A DNA stretch of 64,000 bases from Alisma plantago-aquatica. Its lineage: Eukaryota; Streptophyta; Magnoliopsida; Alismatales; Alismataceae. Below the pieces are notes generated by a model. It did not search any database. It was not told where the DNA came from and saw nothing but the letters and a program-made list of their open reading frames with translations. Every line of letters begins with the position of its first letter. The stretch's first letter is position 1. The translations under genes and the position numbers were made by a program. Below, one piece after another: positions 46,621-58,909 of this stretch. The stretch is from the NCBI GenBank assembly GCA_963693085.1, contig OY856411.1:1348976050-1349040049 (forward strand), written 5' to 3'.

Positions 46621-49600
46621 ATGACCAATGTTCATGGCTCTGGGAAGCCACATAAGAAGAAAGAAGTGAGGAGAACCATTCTCGATAATAAAGCGACTAT
46701 GGCCTTTCTTGTTGAATCTAAAATCAAGTCTCACATGATCCATACATCTGACCGTATGTTTCCTAAAGGATGGTTATGGGTTTCTAATCATCAGCATGAT
46801 CATAATGGTCTTATCTATGTTGGGTGGAATCCTAATTGCTGGACTACTACTATGATTGAGATGGATGATCAACAGGTCACTATGAAATGTATTAATAATG
46901 GTGGACTCATTATCTACACTACTTCTATCTATGCTAGGAACTCTGTGTCTGGGCGCTCTATCCTATGGAATACCTTGGAGAGGATTGCTACTAGCATAGA
47001 TGAAGCTTGGCTCATCACTGGTGATTTTAATAATATCAGGAAGCAAGAGGAGAAGGCAGGGGGTCGTGAGGTGCCCTCTATTATTCTTAGTTCTTTTAAT
47101 GTTGCTCTTGATAATGCTGGTCTAACTGAACTACCTGTCATTGGTAAGGAGGTTTACACTTGGCATAATAAGTAAGGGGTCGCTAAAAGGGTGGCGTGCA
47201 AACTTAATAGAGCCTTTGTCAATGATGATTGGTTGTCTAAATTTCTTGGTTCCAAAACGAAGTTCATCACCTGTAATTATTCGGATCATTGTGCTCTTAA
47301 CATTAATATGAAGCCTATTTCTTTCAAGAAAAAACCTTTCCGATTTCTCAATTTCTGACTGGATTGGGAAGGCTGTCGAGATATTATAAAAGAGGCTTGG
47401 GCTACTGAAATCTATGACAACCCACTCTTTCAATTCTGTCATAAACTCAAGAATGTCAAAGAGAAGTTGAAGACTTGGTCCAAAAAGTATGTCAACCTCA
47501 AGAACCTTATTGCTAGAGAAAGAATGGAACTTGATGACATCTCAGTTGTGATATGTATATGTCCCCTAGATCTAGATCTCATTCATGTTGAAAAACAAAC
47601 CCTTGAAAGACAGGACTTGTTTCTTAAGGCGAAAGAGGTTTATTTCTGGCAGTGCAGTATAATGGAGTGGCTCTCCAATGGAGATAGGAACACTAAAGTC
47701 TATCATACTTTTGTCAAGAGACGGGATGCTATTAACTCTATAATTGAACATTTTGACTCACATGGTGAACTTCTGCATGATAATGATGCCATTACTGATG
47801 ACACTGTTAAATTTTTTGAACAACTCTATAATCAGCCTCATGTTGCTTCAAACTCTTCTATATCAGACCGGACACCTCTTGTATCTGAGATTGATAATAC
47901 CATGATGTGCTCTTCTCTGAGTTTGAATGAGGTTTGTGATGCTGTGTGGAGCATTGATCCTCACAAAAGCCCAGGACCGGATGGTTTCAATGGTTACTTC
48001 TATAGGGGTAATTGGAACGTCATTTGTGACGATCTTCTTAAGACTGTCCAATGGATCTTTGAAGGAGGAAACATGGTTAGACAAGTCAATCATGTTTTTC
48101 TTTCTCTTATTCCCAAGAAAGATATTGTCTCGTCTCCAGTTGATTTTAGGCCTATCTCTTGTTGTTCAATGCTTTATAAAATCATTGCTAAAGTCATTTC
48201 AAGGAGACTAGCTAATCTTATGCCAAATATTATCTCACTTAATCAAGGTGTTTTTGTTAAAGGCGGGAGTATTAAGGGTTGTTCTCTTCTTGCGGTCGAG
48301 TTCACTCTTAGATTTAATCGGAAATCCAGCCCTCCCGCTGCTTGCATCAAGTTGGATATCACCAAGGCTTTTGATTCTATTCGGTGGTCCTACCTTTGGG
48401 ATTGTCTTAATGGTCTCGGGTTCAATGAGAAGTTTATCTCTATTCTTAAACAATGTGTGGAGACACCATCTTTCTCTCTCTTACTTAATGGCTCTTCTGT
48501 TGGCTTCTTCAAAATCTCCAATGGACTTAGGCAAGGCGATCCCTTATCTCCTCTACTATTCGCTATTGCAATGGAAGGCTTCAACAGATGTCTTGAGGAG
48601 GCGTATGATAACAAGCTCATTAGAAGCTATCCCATCAATAAGACTAAGGCTCTTAGCCATATTCTCTTTGCAGATGATGTCCTTATTTTCTCTGAGGGTC
48701 GACTACGCAGCATTACCAAACTCAAAGAAGTTTTGCTTGACTTTGGTTCTATTTCTGGTATGAAGTGCAACCCGAACAAAACACATATATTCTTGTCCTC
48801 TTCTTGCCACAACAAAGAGGCCTTGATTAGTTGCTTGGGTATTCAGCTTGGTACTTGGCCCACAAAGTATCTTGGATTTCCTGTGGTGAGTGGCAATCTT
48901 AGGAGGCGCCACTTTCGTGAATGCTTAGATAAGCTTAGAGACATGATACAAAGATGGCATGGTTCTAAGATATTTATGGTTGGTCATCTTGTGCTTATTA
49001 AGCACAGTGCCATGGGTCTGATTAGCTATTGGATACATATGGGTGACATTCCTCCTACTGTCTTACGTAGGATGGAGTTGCTGCTTTCGAATTTCCTTTG
49101 GGGTAGCTCGTTGCACCCCTCTTCTTGGGCACAACTAGCATATCCACTTTGTGAAGGAAGTTTGGGGCTGAAGAGACTTGATGAACTTATAGACTATCAT
49201 ACGTTACATCACATTCAAAGGTTCACCCAAGTTCAATGTATATGGATCTCATGGTTTTCTTGCAGGTATGGTCATACCTTGACTACTGTTCTCAGGAATG
49301 ACTCTACTTGCCATAGACGTATGGGGGATCTCTGGCCTTCCTTGTCTGCTTGGGAGGGCAGGGATCTTTGGGGAAATGTTAGACAAAAATGTCCATATGA
49401 TAAGGCTTATAGAAATCTTTGGCTCTCCAGGTACTATCCTAGATGGAGTCTTACTACCTTTAAAGCTCTCACAAACATCTTACCTACTATGGAAAAGATT
49501 AGTTCCTGGTCGGGGGCACCTATTCCTGCTTGCTTATTGTGTGGCCTACACAATGACTCCATCACTCATCTATTTGAGGGCTGCAATTTTTGGAAGTATA

Positions 49601-49893
49601 TCTGGGGACATGCTCAACTCAAACTCAATATTAGATCTTCATATTCTCTTTATGAATGCCTTGCGGACCTAGGTAATAGATCAAAGCAATCCAGAATTTT
49701 GGAAATTTGGGCCATCACTGGTGTTTTCCACTTCATTTGGGAGGAGCGTAATAAAAGGTTGCATAATGGTGGATCTTCTGACTTTGTCATTATCTTCAAC
49801 CGTCTTGCACTAGAGATCAAGAGAATGTATTTTACTTTTAAATCTTGCCTTGATTTTTCCCCTATTATAGCTAGGAATTGGGATTTGTTGTAA
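46621..49893 (+). pseudogene. LINE ORF2 (endonuclease and reverse transcriptase)
   Basis: Frame of 1091 codons from ATG 46621 with two stops (TAA 47173, TGA 47356). The N-terminal 240 residues are an apurinic-type endonuclease: AFLVESK with the catalytic Glu, IYARNSVSGRS, WLITGDFNNI and the closing YSDHCAL. The 808-codon open part from 47467 holds the reverse transcriptase: SIDPHKSPGPDGFNGYF, FLSLIPKKD, DITKAFDSIRWSYL, NGLRQGDPLSPLLF and the catalytic HILFADDVLIFS. It closes with a zinc-binding zf-RVT region (CLLCGLHNDSITHLFEGC). The enzyme nicks target DNA and primes cDNA synthesis there. Two nonsense codons split endonuclease from reverse transcriptase, so this copy should be inactive. Confidence 0.9.
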
Positions 49894-50477
49894 CCAATTC
49901 TTAGATGTGTGTAGTCACATGTTTGGGTGTGGCTTGTAACTTTGTCCCCCGCCAGGGGGGTTTTGGAATATACTTACCCAATTTTCCAAAAAATAAAATA
50001 AAAAAATTAAGTTGAATGACAAAAATGGAAATTATGGAAGAAATATGTGAAAAACCTAAATCTAATTGGTTAGGAATAGTCTAGACTATATTTTTAGACT
50101 ATTTCCCTAATTTGGACTCATTTGGACTTTATTTGTCCCTCCAAATTAATTGGGAAAGTTTACCATATATTTTGATTAAGAATAAATCTTGAATTCATTT
50201 AATGTACTGATTAAACATAAGATTTCAATAATTTTCTTCTATCACACGCTCCTTCTCCAGGTTTCCTTTTCTCCTGTACTAATCCGACCGTTCTTTTTTT
50301 ATCCAGGGACTCACACTACATCTTCTTCCTCCGTCTATTTTGCAGACTCAAGCCGTTTCACAGTGTTTCCTTTCCTAATTCCATTCTCGCTTGTCTCTTT
50401 ATGGATCAACGAGATTTCTTTGCCACTAGGTTCGCAAAAGCTTTCTGAATTGAATGAGTCATTGCTCACCTTATATT

Positions 50478-53400
50478 TATGGCAACTTGCCACCCAAACT
50501 GAGATTACTCAAAACAATACACACGATCAACAGCTAAACAACAACATGACCACAAAAGTTAGTAAATTAAAACTGATTTCCACATTACCATCATGTTCAA
50601 AAACATTATATAAAAGGTCCAACAACTTGTATATCAACACCTATCATACCAGGTATTTACATGTCTATTCAGTGGCATCAACCACAACTTGTATACAAAA
50701 TAGATGTTCCACATATACATCCCATATAAAAACATCGACATACTGCCAAAAACTTGTGTCGATATACATAACATCTATGAAACATTCCCTTCCCAAACCT
50801 AAGAGTACATGGATGATTCTAGGAGTCTGTAACTACTATTCAACCTTCTGCTTCTACTACTCTCCAAGCTTCCCTCCTTGGTACCATGATCCTGACCACA
50901 TCACTGACGACCACCTAAAAAGATGTGGTGTCCCACAATGTGAATCAACGTCCCAGAAAGAGATATAGCTCTCAACCAATGTTTATTGATTACATCAAGA
51001 AACATTATTACTAAATAGATTAAGCATGTTAAATTAACTAAGAAGGTTGAGAAGATTGAGCATATTAAAATACACTAAGCCAGTTAAACAGATAGGCATA
51101 GTAATAGGTAAGACTATAATCTACTAAACACTTAATTTCTCTTACCCCATTACATAACAACTAAGCAGTATAAGAAACAAGGCAAGGGTTATCAACCAAT
51201 GTGAATCATGTTTAACCCTAAGCAATTACACTACATGGTTGTATTACATATTTTATTAAGCCCTAAGGAGTTTGAGGTACATCACCCAAACTCCAATTGA
51301 CCACTGCTAAGTCAAAATTAGTGCCATACAAGATCTAGGAGAACCAGACTCCTATGATCTCATCCACCCTCAGTTAGTATGACTCAACCATAATGACATA
51401 TATAGTCCAACTACAAAATAGCCTAGTCCACTCTTAGTATATAGGTTAGGACACTAATAACTAGGGTATACAGAACCCTATCATCTGAGGTACCACCGTA
51501 GATGTCCGCTATCTCATCATATATATGAATATCTGAATATAACCATAGTTGTTCTCCTGCCGAGGCATGACCGCAACCATCCTTAACCTTGGGATCAAGA
51601 TGAGAAGGGAACACAGTCTCATGCACCCCCATACTCAATAGTATGCGCTCTGAGTTTCCCTTAGGAATACTCATTTCACCATCCAGCAAATCCTAACAGT
51701 GGAATGGATCTATGGCACATGGCACTACATGATTAGGGTTTCACTCGATTAGTTAATTTCGATTGGGTGAGTTAAGACTACATCAATCAAGTTACATACA
51801 AACCCTAAAAGAATTCTACAAAGCATGGGTAGATTGCAACTTCAGAAGATATAAAACATATGAAACATAATGTTTTTCCCATCATCACATGGTACTATTT
51901 CAATCCATACATGTAGCCATACTCATCATAAAGCCATCACAAGATACAAGTCCTTGTCACATCATGAAAAGGATAACACCTTACCAAGGACTCAACCATG
52001 TTCAAGGTCATAATACCATCCACAATGTTCCCTGCAAGAACATCATTACCTTTCCATACCTCATCAAGGATCATCATTCCATTACCATACATTTGACACA
52101 TAAGTTTGATGCAACACTACATTTAGGAACCATGATGTTCATATGACAACAAATTATAGTTATAATCAACATAGAGAGAGAAACTATTCCATCATCATAC
52201 TAATCACACAAGGATCCATGTCACATCATCACTTACTTGTACTAGGGTTAGGTAAATGAGAATAGTTGAATTAACATTACCAATCAACACTTTATAAAAA
52301 CCTAAGGTTTGTATTCATTTAAGGACAAAGGTAAGACTATTTGATCATGTGTAACCAAGCACCAACAAATTAGGGTTACTTAATCAAAACACCAACAATC
52401 ATAGCCTCATAGGCCAGGAAACATAGTGACCATGGGCATAATTCCTCGTCGACCACATGAGGTAGGAACATTTTTGGCAACCACTGAAACTAGGGTTCAC
52501 CACTTTGGTGACCACTGAGGTTAGTCACCTTCAGCAACCACTAAGGGCAAGCACCATCAACAACCACTATGGTTAGAATCCATCATCAACCACTAGGGTT
52601 AGGGTTCCTTCAATGACTGCTAGGGTTCCAACCTTAACGACCACTAAGGGTACATAAACCTTGGCTACCATATAGATCAGATCTCATCGACCATGTAATA
52701 CCAAAATCCTTGGCGACCAATCATGAGTCCAAAAACATTGGCAACCACTAACATGAAAATTCTTGGCGACCACATAAAGTACAAAACCTTAGATACCATC
52801 ATGCATTCAAAACCCTGGCGACCATGTAGAGACCAAAATCTCATCGACCATTAGAATACCATATAGGTTGGTTACAACCAAGAATCTGAAAGGTCATCAA
52901 GTCACATCACAAGGAAGAAAATCAGCTCAAACCCTAATTTTAGCAACTATCATTTGAGAGAACAAAACCATCATTTTCCATAAGAATGCAAGTACAAAAA
53001 CTTCCATAATGAAGTGAGGTTCGTACAAGGATTAAGGTTCATCCAAGAAGAGTTATTTATTTACGATCACCATGCAACCACAAACCCTAAGTAAAGACAT
53101 TATCTTTTCACTTAGAACAATGTTTTAGGGTAAGATTATGCACATGCGAGATGAGTGTAAGCAATAAACATTGAGAAAGTTATATAACATGTATTAGAGA
53201 TGATGAAGCAACTCCAAATAACAAGGTAGATAAAAAAGGTAAGAAACCCTATCTTGATCACTCCTTTTGGTCAATCTAGCACCACCTCCAAGAAGGAAGC
53301 AAAACATAGGTCATGGAAGCAAGAAAGAGATGTTCTTCAAGCTCTAACTCAAGCTCTACCATGGAACTCCATGAGTTCGGCCAATAAGAGAAATAAGAGG

Positions 53401-54365
53401 GTAGGACAAGTAAGGAAAACAAAGAAAAAGAAGGAGATATCACTTACCAAGACCAAGAAGCAAAGTAAGGAAGATCCACAAGCACAAGGAGAGGGCAGAT
53501 CCGAACCCTAGATCAACATGCAAGGTAGATCGACCTCCTTCTTCAACCTTGAACTCCTACTTCACCACCAAGCAAATGGGGACGAGCTACAAGTTCAAGA
53601 AGAGAGAGAGAGGGTTCAAAGGGTTTGGTTGCATGAAAGGAGGGAGGTATGCATGGCTATGGGTGAGGGGGGAAAGAAGGTAGAGGTGTTTAACCATGTT
53701 TGTCATGTGTCCAAGATCAAAGCATCTTATCCATGCAAGCATCTCATACATGAAACTAGGGCAACCACAACAACAAAAGTCATTGACCAAGATACACCAG
53801 AAAAGCTAGTGACCACTAACACACATGGCGACCAAAGTGGTTAGAAAACCAAATGGTTACTAACTGTAGGATTGTTGGCGACCAAGATGAGTGGAAAATC
53901 TCATCGAATGCCAACCCTAGGTAATACACGGAAGCTTCATCAACCACCAAAACTTTGGACCATATGAAAACTTAGTGATAACCAAAACTAGGTAGCTCAT
54001 ACTCAAGGTCAACCATTGACTTAAGGCATCCATGCAAACCCTAATCTCAACTAAAGATGTCACCAATCAAACCAAGATGAAACAAGGTGCCCCAAAACAT
54101 CACTATCAAACATGATATGAAAAAGTGTGAGGCACAACAAGCATGTGACAAATTTCAAGAAAAACTCTAGATACGGGTAACTTGCAATTAGGTCCAAAAC
54201 AAGCACATATATGCATAACTAGTTTGAATAGTGTCTAAACTGGACCAAACTTGAAATATAAGCTTGTCGCATGGTATCCAAGCACATCAAGGTTTATTAA
54301 GATTTTAAACATCTAATTATGATAATCAATCATGTTCATCCAAAAGTAAGGTCAGGGGTCTTACA
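50478..54365 (-). mobile_element. Solo LTR of a Tekay-like Ty3/gypsy element
   Basis: 3.9 kb that follows the order of the LTR at 16549-20515: start TATGGCAAC (TGTGGCAAC there), a GACCACCTAAAAAG block, a TTAAGCCCTAAGGAG / GTGCCATACAAG block and the end GGTCAGGGGTCTTACA. Flanks ATATT (50473-50477) and ATTTT (54366-54370) are a plausible mutated duplication. No internal region is present, so it is a solo LTR left by recombination. At 52430-52860 and 53790-53900 variants of TTGGCGACCAC recur every 30-50 bp. The 259-codon open frame at 50189-50968 crosses the boundary and is spurious. Confidence 0.78.
52430..52860. repeat. Irregular GGCGACCACTA repeats in the solo LTR
   Basis: About a dozen variants of GGCGACCACTA / GGCAACCACTA / CATCGACCAT, often followed by AGGGTT or ACCAAAA. 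Spacing is variable, so this is a degenerate minisatellite and not a regulated array. Confidence 0.6.
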
Positions 54366-56643
54366 ATTTTGATCTATGGACGAAACACCCAATTAGGGCT
54401 TCCTCCTTTCTCTCTGCCTTGTTTCATAGAGGTCATTGCAATCACACCAACCCATTTTTAAGGGTGCCAAAACATTGATAGCCCTCAAGAAACCCTTCTT
54501 CAACATCAATTTCTTTTCTAGTTTCCCGTTTCACCCCTGCCTACTCATCCTTCATCTCCGGCAATCACCACAACACCTTAGCCCCTTCACCTCCTCCTAT
54601 CCAATTCAACCTTGTGTAAGCATCACCAACAACCCCTTGTTGCTTTCCTCAAGCTTGTTTGTTGTGTGTATTCCCCAAGCACCCCACCCTACAACCCGTT
54701 CTTTGAACCACACTGAAGTTCACCGCTAGACCACTTCAAAGCCCCACCAACCAGGGAATTAGTATCGTTGGCTTCATCTTGCCTCAAGTACCGTTTTTTT
54801 CTGACTTGTAATGAGTTCTCACCGGTCTTTGGTTGCGGGTTGAAAATTGCATGTTTTACCGTGTCTCCTTTGTCTTCTCGACATATTTTAGAGAAAAAAG
54901 GTTTGTATACACTCGTGATTGGGCCTCTAGTTCCTTCAACATCTCGTGATTTGAGCCACACTCTAGTTTGTCCCTTTCAAGTTTCAACCTCATCATCACA
55001 TCCTTGCCTCCCAACTGAACCCAACCATAGCCATGGTAGTAGCATGGGTCATGGTGCTCCAGTGCACCTAGGAGCTTGACCTTTGGCTCGTTAGGTTTGT
55101 TTGGGCATGGAGAAACCTCTGGTGAATGCTATTCCCAAAGTTAATCACCTCTTCATGGGTTGATCATAGTTTGCACCTTCTGATTTCACACCTCACACCA
55201 CGATGCAAAGGGGAAGAAGCCAGGTCATTGAATGACCATGATGCCCCAATGATTTTAATCAGATAATTGATATTACAAGAGTAGCTTGGGAATTTTGTGC
55301 ATGCTTTTGATTTATTAGTCGTGAGACAAATATACGTTTGAATGACCAACTTGCCCCCCCATGTTTAATTCGTCTATCACTCACACCTTGGTTGTTTTAG
55401 GCTTTTCAAACTTTATTTACATCAAATTTAATATAGATTTAAATGATTGTCACGATATAATTCTCCTAAATCTGAATGGTCCATTTTGAAAAATGCATAA
55501 CTTTTGCCTATGACCTGAAAAAATGATGGGAAAATATTTATTGGAAAGCTCTTTTGATTCTCTATCAATCTAGCATGTTTTCAAATGTTGTTTTATACAG
55601 TCATTCAATTCCATAACTCAAAGACCAAGATTAGGGTTTTGATGATTATGAACATATGAACATATAATGATTTGAATCAAATTACAAGTGATTAAAGGCT
55701 CAATCAAGTTAGGGGACTTGACTTTTATGTGGTTTATTCTAGGTAAGCATGCCATGCATATTTGGCACAAGTAAACTTTGTTTTAATGCATGTTTATTTT
55801 CTAGTTATGCACTATATTATGTTTCATGAAATCATAACATCATGTATACATTTAATTGTGTGTTTGTTTTCTTATGCACATACTATGGTAGAATCATAAT
55901 TGCGATTATGAATAAGATTAATGAATCGTGCTCAAGAAGGGGAAACCCTATTATGTTTTATGAGGAAGAAATCCCATCATGTTAAAGTTCAAAGATCATC
56001 TTAATGTTCATGTTAGAATAATTGGAATTGAACTGATTTTTATATGCTTCACAAATCATGGATCTCAAGAGGTGTTCAAGGGCTTTCCTAGCAATCATGT
56101 GCTCTTAAGTGGGCGTCATAGAGAGATGCATATATTTACTATTCAATTTTTCATATGATAATGACTCATGAATTCCTAAGATAATCCATGTTCAAGTTTA
56201 TGTTAAATTATTTCATGTTATGTCAAATTAATATTTTCTATTTTATAAACTGCCAAATACTACTTATTGACGTGATGTTTGTTTTGCATGGATGGGGATG
56301 TGATGTCCCATTGACTTGGAGCAAGTGAAGGATAAAAAGGACAACTAAGACTAGGAGAACTTCAAGCTTAGCCTGGTGGGGGTGCAATTTACCAAGTCAA
56401 TTTAGACTTTAAGATATCTTTAATATATGCTTCGTCATGTTATCCAAGTAGATTAGATTTCATATGATGAACCAATTGTGGTTTTATTTTACCCAATAAC
56501 TATGTATGAATCATATTTCATTCAATGCAAAGTGTTTCATTTATTCAAATTGAAAAGACGAGCATATCGTGACACCCCCTTGAGTAAGAATTCTTTTGCT
56601 CAGTGATATTTATATATTGTGAAAAGTGGGGTGTTACAATTTG

Positions 56644-58000
56644 CTACGGTGACATTGGAGTGAGGGATAAACTAATCAAATGTGGTTAGAATATGGGGTA
56701 TATTGATCATATGTTGTGACCCACCTGAATCCATACTCTAGTTAGAACTAGAATCAAGCATGGATGCCCCAAAGTTACCTTGAGAAGCGGTGGCTAGGTG
56801 GGCAGAAGAGCTGACAGTATGTAAATCCCGACTTGCCAATCAAAATAGGCAGATGTGGTCATGTTGCTATGGACAGGAGAATCCCTATAGTATTGGCAAC
56901 GTGGTGAAGGTGTTGCACACCTCAAAAGATAATGAGACATGATAAGTTTGAGAATATTCCTATGATGAAGAAGGTTCATATCCAATTGTTGGGGCAGATG
57001 CTTGACCAATGTGGCCAGGTGCTTCATCAATGTGGGCAGGGACTTGAGCAACATGGGAAGAGCACCTGCTATGTCCTCTCTCATAGTGTGCTAGATAGCC
57101 ATGCTTTGAGTGGTAGCCATCTTTAATGTGGCCCAACTTGTCACAATAAGTGCACTTTGAGTGTTGGCCTCATCCATGAGCACGACCTCCATCCACCACA
57201 ACCATTGCTGATGGAAGGTCAGATTTAGTATTAGGAAAGATGCAAGGAGCAAACATTTTAGACTGGAGTAGTCATGCATATGCCTGGTTCATGGATGGAA
57301 GGGTCGCACCAACTAGGAGTAGTTGCTGAACAACAACAAATGAGGATAAGGCCCTTTGAGGAAGCACATAGTGATGAGATTTTCTCTCTCCTTAGTGACC
57401 TCAACAAAGTTTGTTGAGGAGCAAAAGTTTAATTGGTTGGACATGGACTTCATTGCATCATAGTACTTGGACAGGGTCGACCCCCTTGCCGTCCAAAGAA
57501 TATTTTATCCATGGTGTTGAAGATGCATAAGTGATTGTCTTCCAAGTGAAGAACTACTTTATTTCGTCCCACATTGTTTTGGTGCACTTGTGTCACATCT
57601 ACTTGACTACAATGTCAAGCTCCGTGCACTCCTAGCCAGGAGGGAACTTGGATGTTGCATGTTGTCCACACAATATCTGGTACAACAGGAACATCCTTAG
57701 TGATAAACTTGAGTTTAACCCATGATAATAAAAACATTTGAACATCATTCACCGAAAGCAGAAAGTTGTCATCGTTAAGTTGAATGACATATATATCTTC
57801 CATATCATTGTAAAATATAGTAATTTTAACAACATCACCCATGATGAAGTGAGTAAAATGTCAAATAATAGTACAGTACAAATAGAAAGAAAAGTATTGA
57901 AATATAGCATGGTACAAACAGATAGGAAATGTACTAAAATATAGCACGGTACAAAAGAACAAAACATAAATACTACCAGAATGGAAATTCGGTCTAAGAG
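56644..58000 (-). pseudogene. Copia gag and protease start
   Basis: Resumes the copia element right of the insertion. Reading leftwards: gag with DDNFLLSVNDVQMFLLSWVKLKFI (about 57700-57770), then the zinc knuckle CTYCDKLGHIKDGYHSKHGYL (57095-57155), where the last Cys of the CCHC motif is Gly, then decayed protease sequence. The split protease continues at 38133. Multiple stops and shifts, so no product is expected. Confidence 0.72.
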
Positions 58001-58306
58001 GAATAGCACTACTTGAATGGAACTCAGTAGGAATAGATCAATATTACTATAATAAAACTCAGTAGAAAGAGGAGTGACACTACTAGAATGGATCTCAGTA
58101 GGAAAATAGAAAGCACTGTTAGATTAATGAAATGGTAGGATAAAGAATATAAAATCCCTAATTTTTTAAGAAAAACACTCAACAATGTGGATTAAGAGAA
58201 CCGCATGGAGAGGGTAAAAGTAAAGCTTTGCTCCTTTTCTATTTTGATGCTTTAGAAATCCGTACAAGGTCTATTGAATATGCTCTTTTATATGTATATA
58301 TAAACT

Positions 58307-58416
58307 GTCTAATGGAATACACCAAGATGGTTAGACACTCAGGTTGTTAGTGAGAGGTCCCAGGATCGAACCCAGGCCACATGATCAATGGAATGGCCAA
58401 TTTTTTTTAAAAAAAA
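58307..58416 (+). mobile_element. tRNA-derived SINE
   Basis: A 110-bp insertion flanked by a 14-bp duplication TGTATATATAAACT / TGTATATATCAACT (58293-58306 and 58417-58430, one mismatch). It has an A-box-like AAGATGGTTAGACACTC, a B-box-like AGGATCGAACCCAGG and ends in eight T then eight A. It is very short for a SINE and sits in the copia leader between gag and the 5' LTR. Confidence 0.72.
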
Positions 58417-58740
58417 TGTATATATCAACTTTATGGAACTAGAACATACACAAGGAGATAGGTGAGAGAGAATAAAGCCATCTAGATCGTCTGATGAAAG
58501 CTCTCGGTGGCCTATGGTAGCCCTAATTTACATTGACGTTGCCCGAAGGTCGTCCCTTGGTGGCCACGCCTATGGTCACTGAGCAGTGGTGCTATAGATG
58601 GCCGCACGGTGGACGGGTGGTGATGGCAGGTGGAGGAGGGTGGTGGTGGTGGTGGTGGCAATAGGTGGTGGTGATGAGGAGAGGCAACGACCATTGGGTG
58701 GGAGAGGTAGGGGGATAGGAAAAGAAAAAGAAAGGAGAGG

Positions 58741-58773
58741 AATGATAGGGTTCAAACCATGCTCTTGATATCA
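58741..58773 (-). other. Copia primer binding site
   Basis: GCTCTTGATATCA directly before the LTR (58774) is a degraded form of the tRNA-Met complement GCTCTGATACCA. Confidence 0.6.
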
Positions 58774-58909
58774 TGTTGGATAAGTTGCTTTTAGTAAGTC
58801 AAATAAGAGTATCATGTCTCTTCTACATAATATCCAGGTAGTACATGGGCTAAACATAAAGAAGCTAAAATACAATAGGTCTAGGCCCAACTAATCAAAT
58901 ATACCAACA
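58774..58909 (-). repeat. Copia 5' LTR
   Basis: 136 bp, TGTTGGATAAG to ATATACCAACA on the plus strand. Partner of 35044-35178, 23.6 kb away. Confidence 0.88.

Larger units (their letters stand above)
45086..50003 (+). mobile_element. Full-length L1-type LINE
   Basis: A 4.9-kb non-LTR retrotransposon flanked by a 16-bp target duplication AAATTAAGTTGAATGA (45070-45085 and 50004-50019), with a 3' A-rich tail AAAAAATAAAATAAAA. ORF1 45191-46609 and ORF2 46621-49893 follow each other in the same frame, 11 bp apart. The 3' untranslated part contains a hairpin CCCCGCCAGGGGGG (49948-49962). Only five in-frame stops and no frameshift were found in about 4.7 kb of coding, so it is much younger than the other LINE in this window. 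It is inserted in the second LTR of the long-LTR element. Confidence 0.9.
38139..56638 (+). mobile_element. Non-coding LTR element with LTRs over 3 kb
   Basis: Two direct LTRs (38139-43670 and 44421-56638), both TGTAACA...TGTTACA, flanked by the perfect 5-bp duplication ATTTG. A primer binding site TGGTGTCAGGGC lies at 43674 and a purine-rich tract at 44404-44420. After removing later insertions the LTRs are about 3.1 and 3.4 kb and the internal region only 750 bp, with no gag or pol. This is a non-autonomous element; the TGTAACA(C)CCCAAATTTTCAAGG start suggests a Ty3/gypsy helper, which is inference. It split the copia protease region. Confidence 0.88.
44421..56638 (+). repeat. 3' LTR of the long-LTR element
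   Basis: Begins TGTAACATCCC and ends GTGGGGTGTTACA. It is interrupted by an L1 LINE (45086-50003) and a solo LTR (50478-54365). The remaining pieces (44421-45085, 50020-50477, 54371-56638) align in order with the 5' LTR. Confidence 0.88.
35044..58909 (-). mobile_element. Ty1/copia retrotransposon, split by an 18.5-kb insertion
   Basis: Minus-strand copia element. 3' LTR 35044-35178 with polypurine tract 35179 onward (CCAACTTGAGGGGGCA on the minus strand); RNase H, reverse transcriptase and integrase 35230-37760; part of the protease up to 38133. After the inserted element it resumes at 56644 with the protease start and gag (to about 58000), then a primer binding site and 5' LTR 58774-58909. 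Flanks ACTCA (35039-35043) and ACTTA (58910-58914) look like a 5-bp duplication with one change. The two LTRs differ at roughly one base in five by eye, so it is old; all coding parts are broken. Confidence 0.87.

Noticed and set aside
50189..50968. 259-codon open frame as a possible gene
   Set aside because: It crosses the junction between the host LTR and the solo LTR at 50478, has no domain and no splice context, and its parts are non-coding in the related LTR copies.
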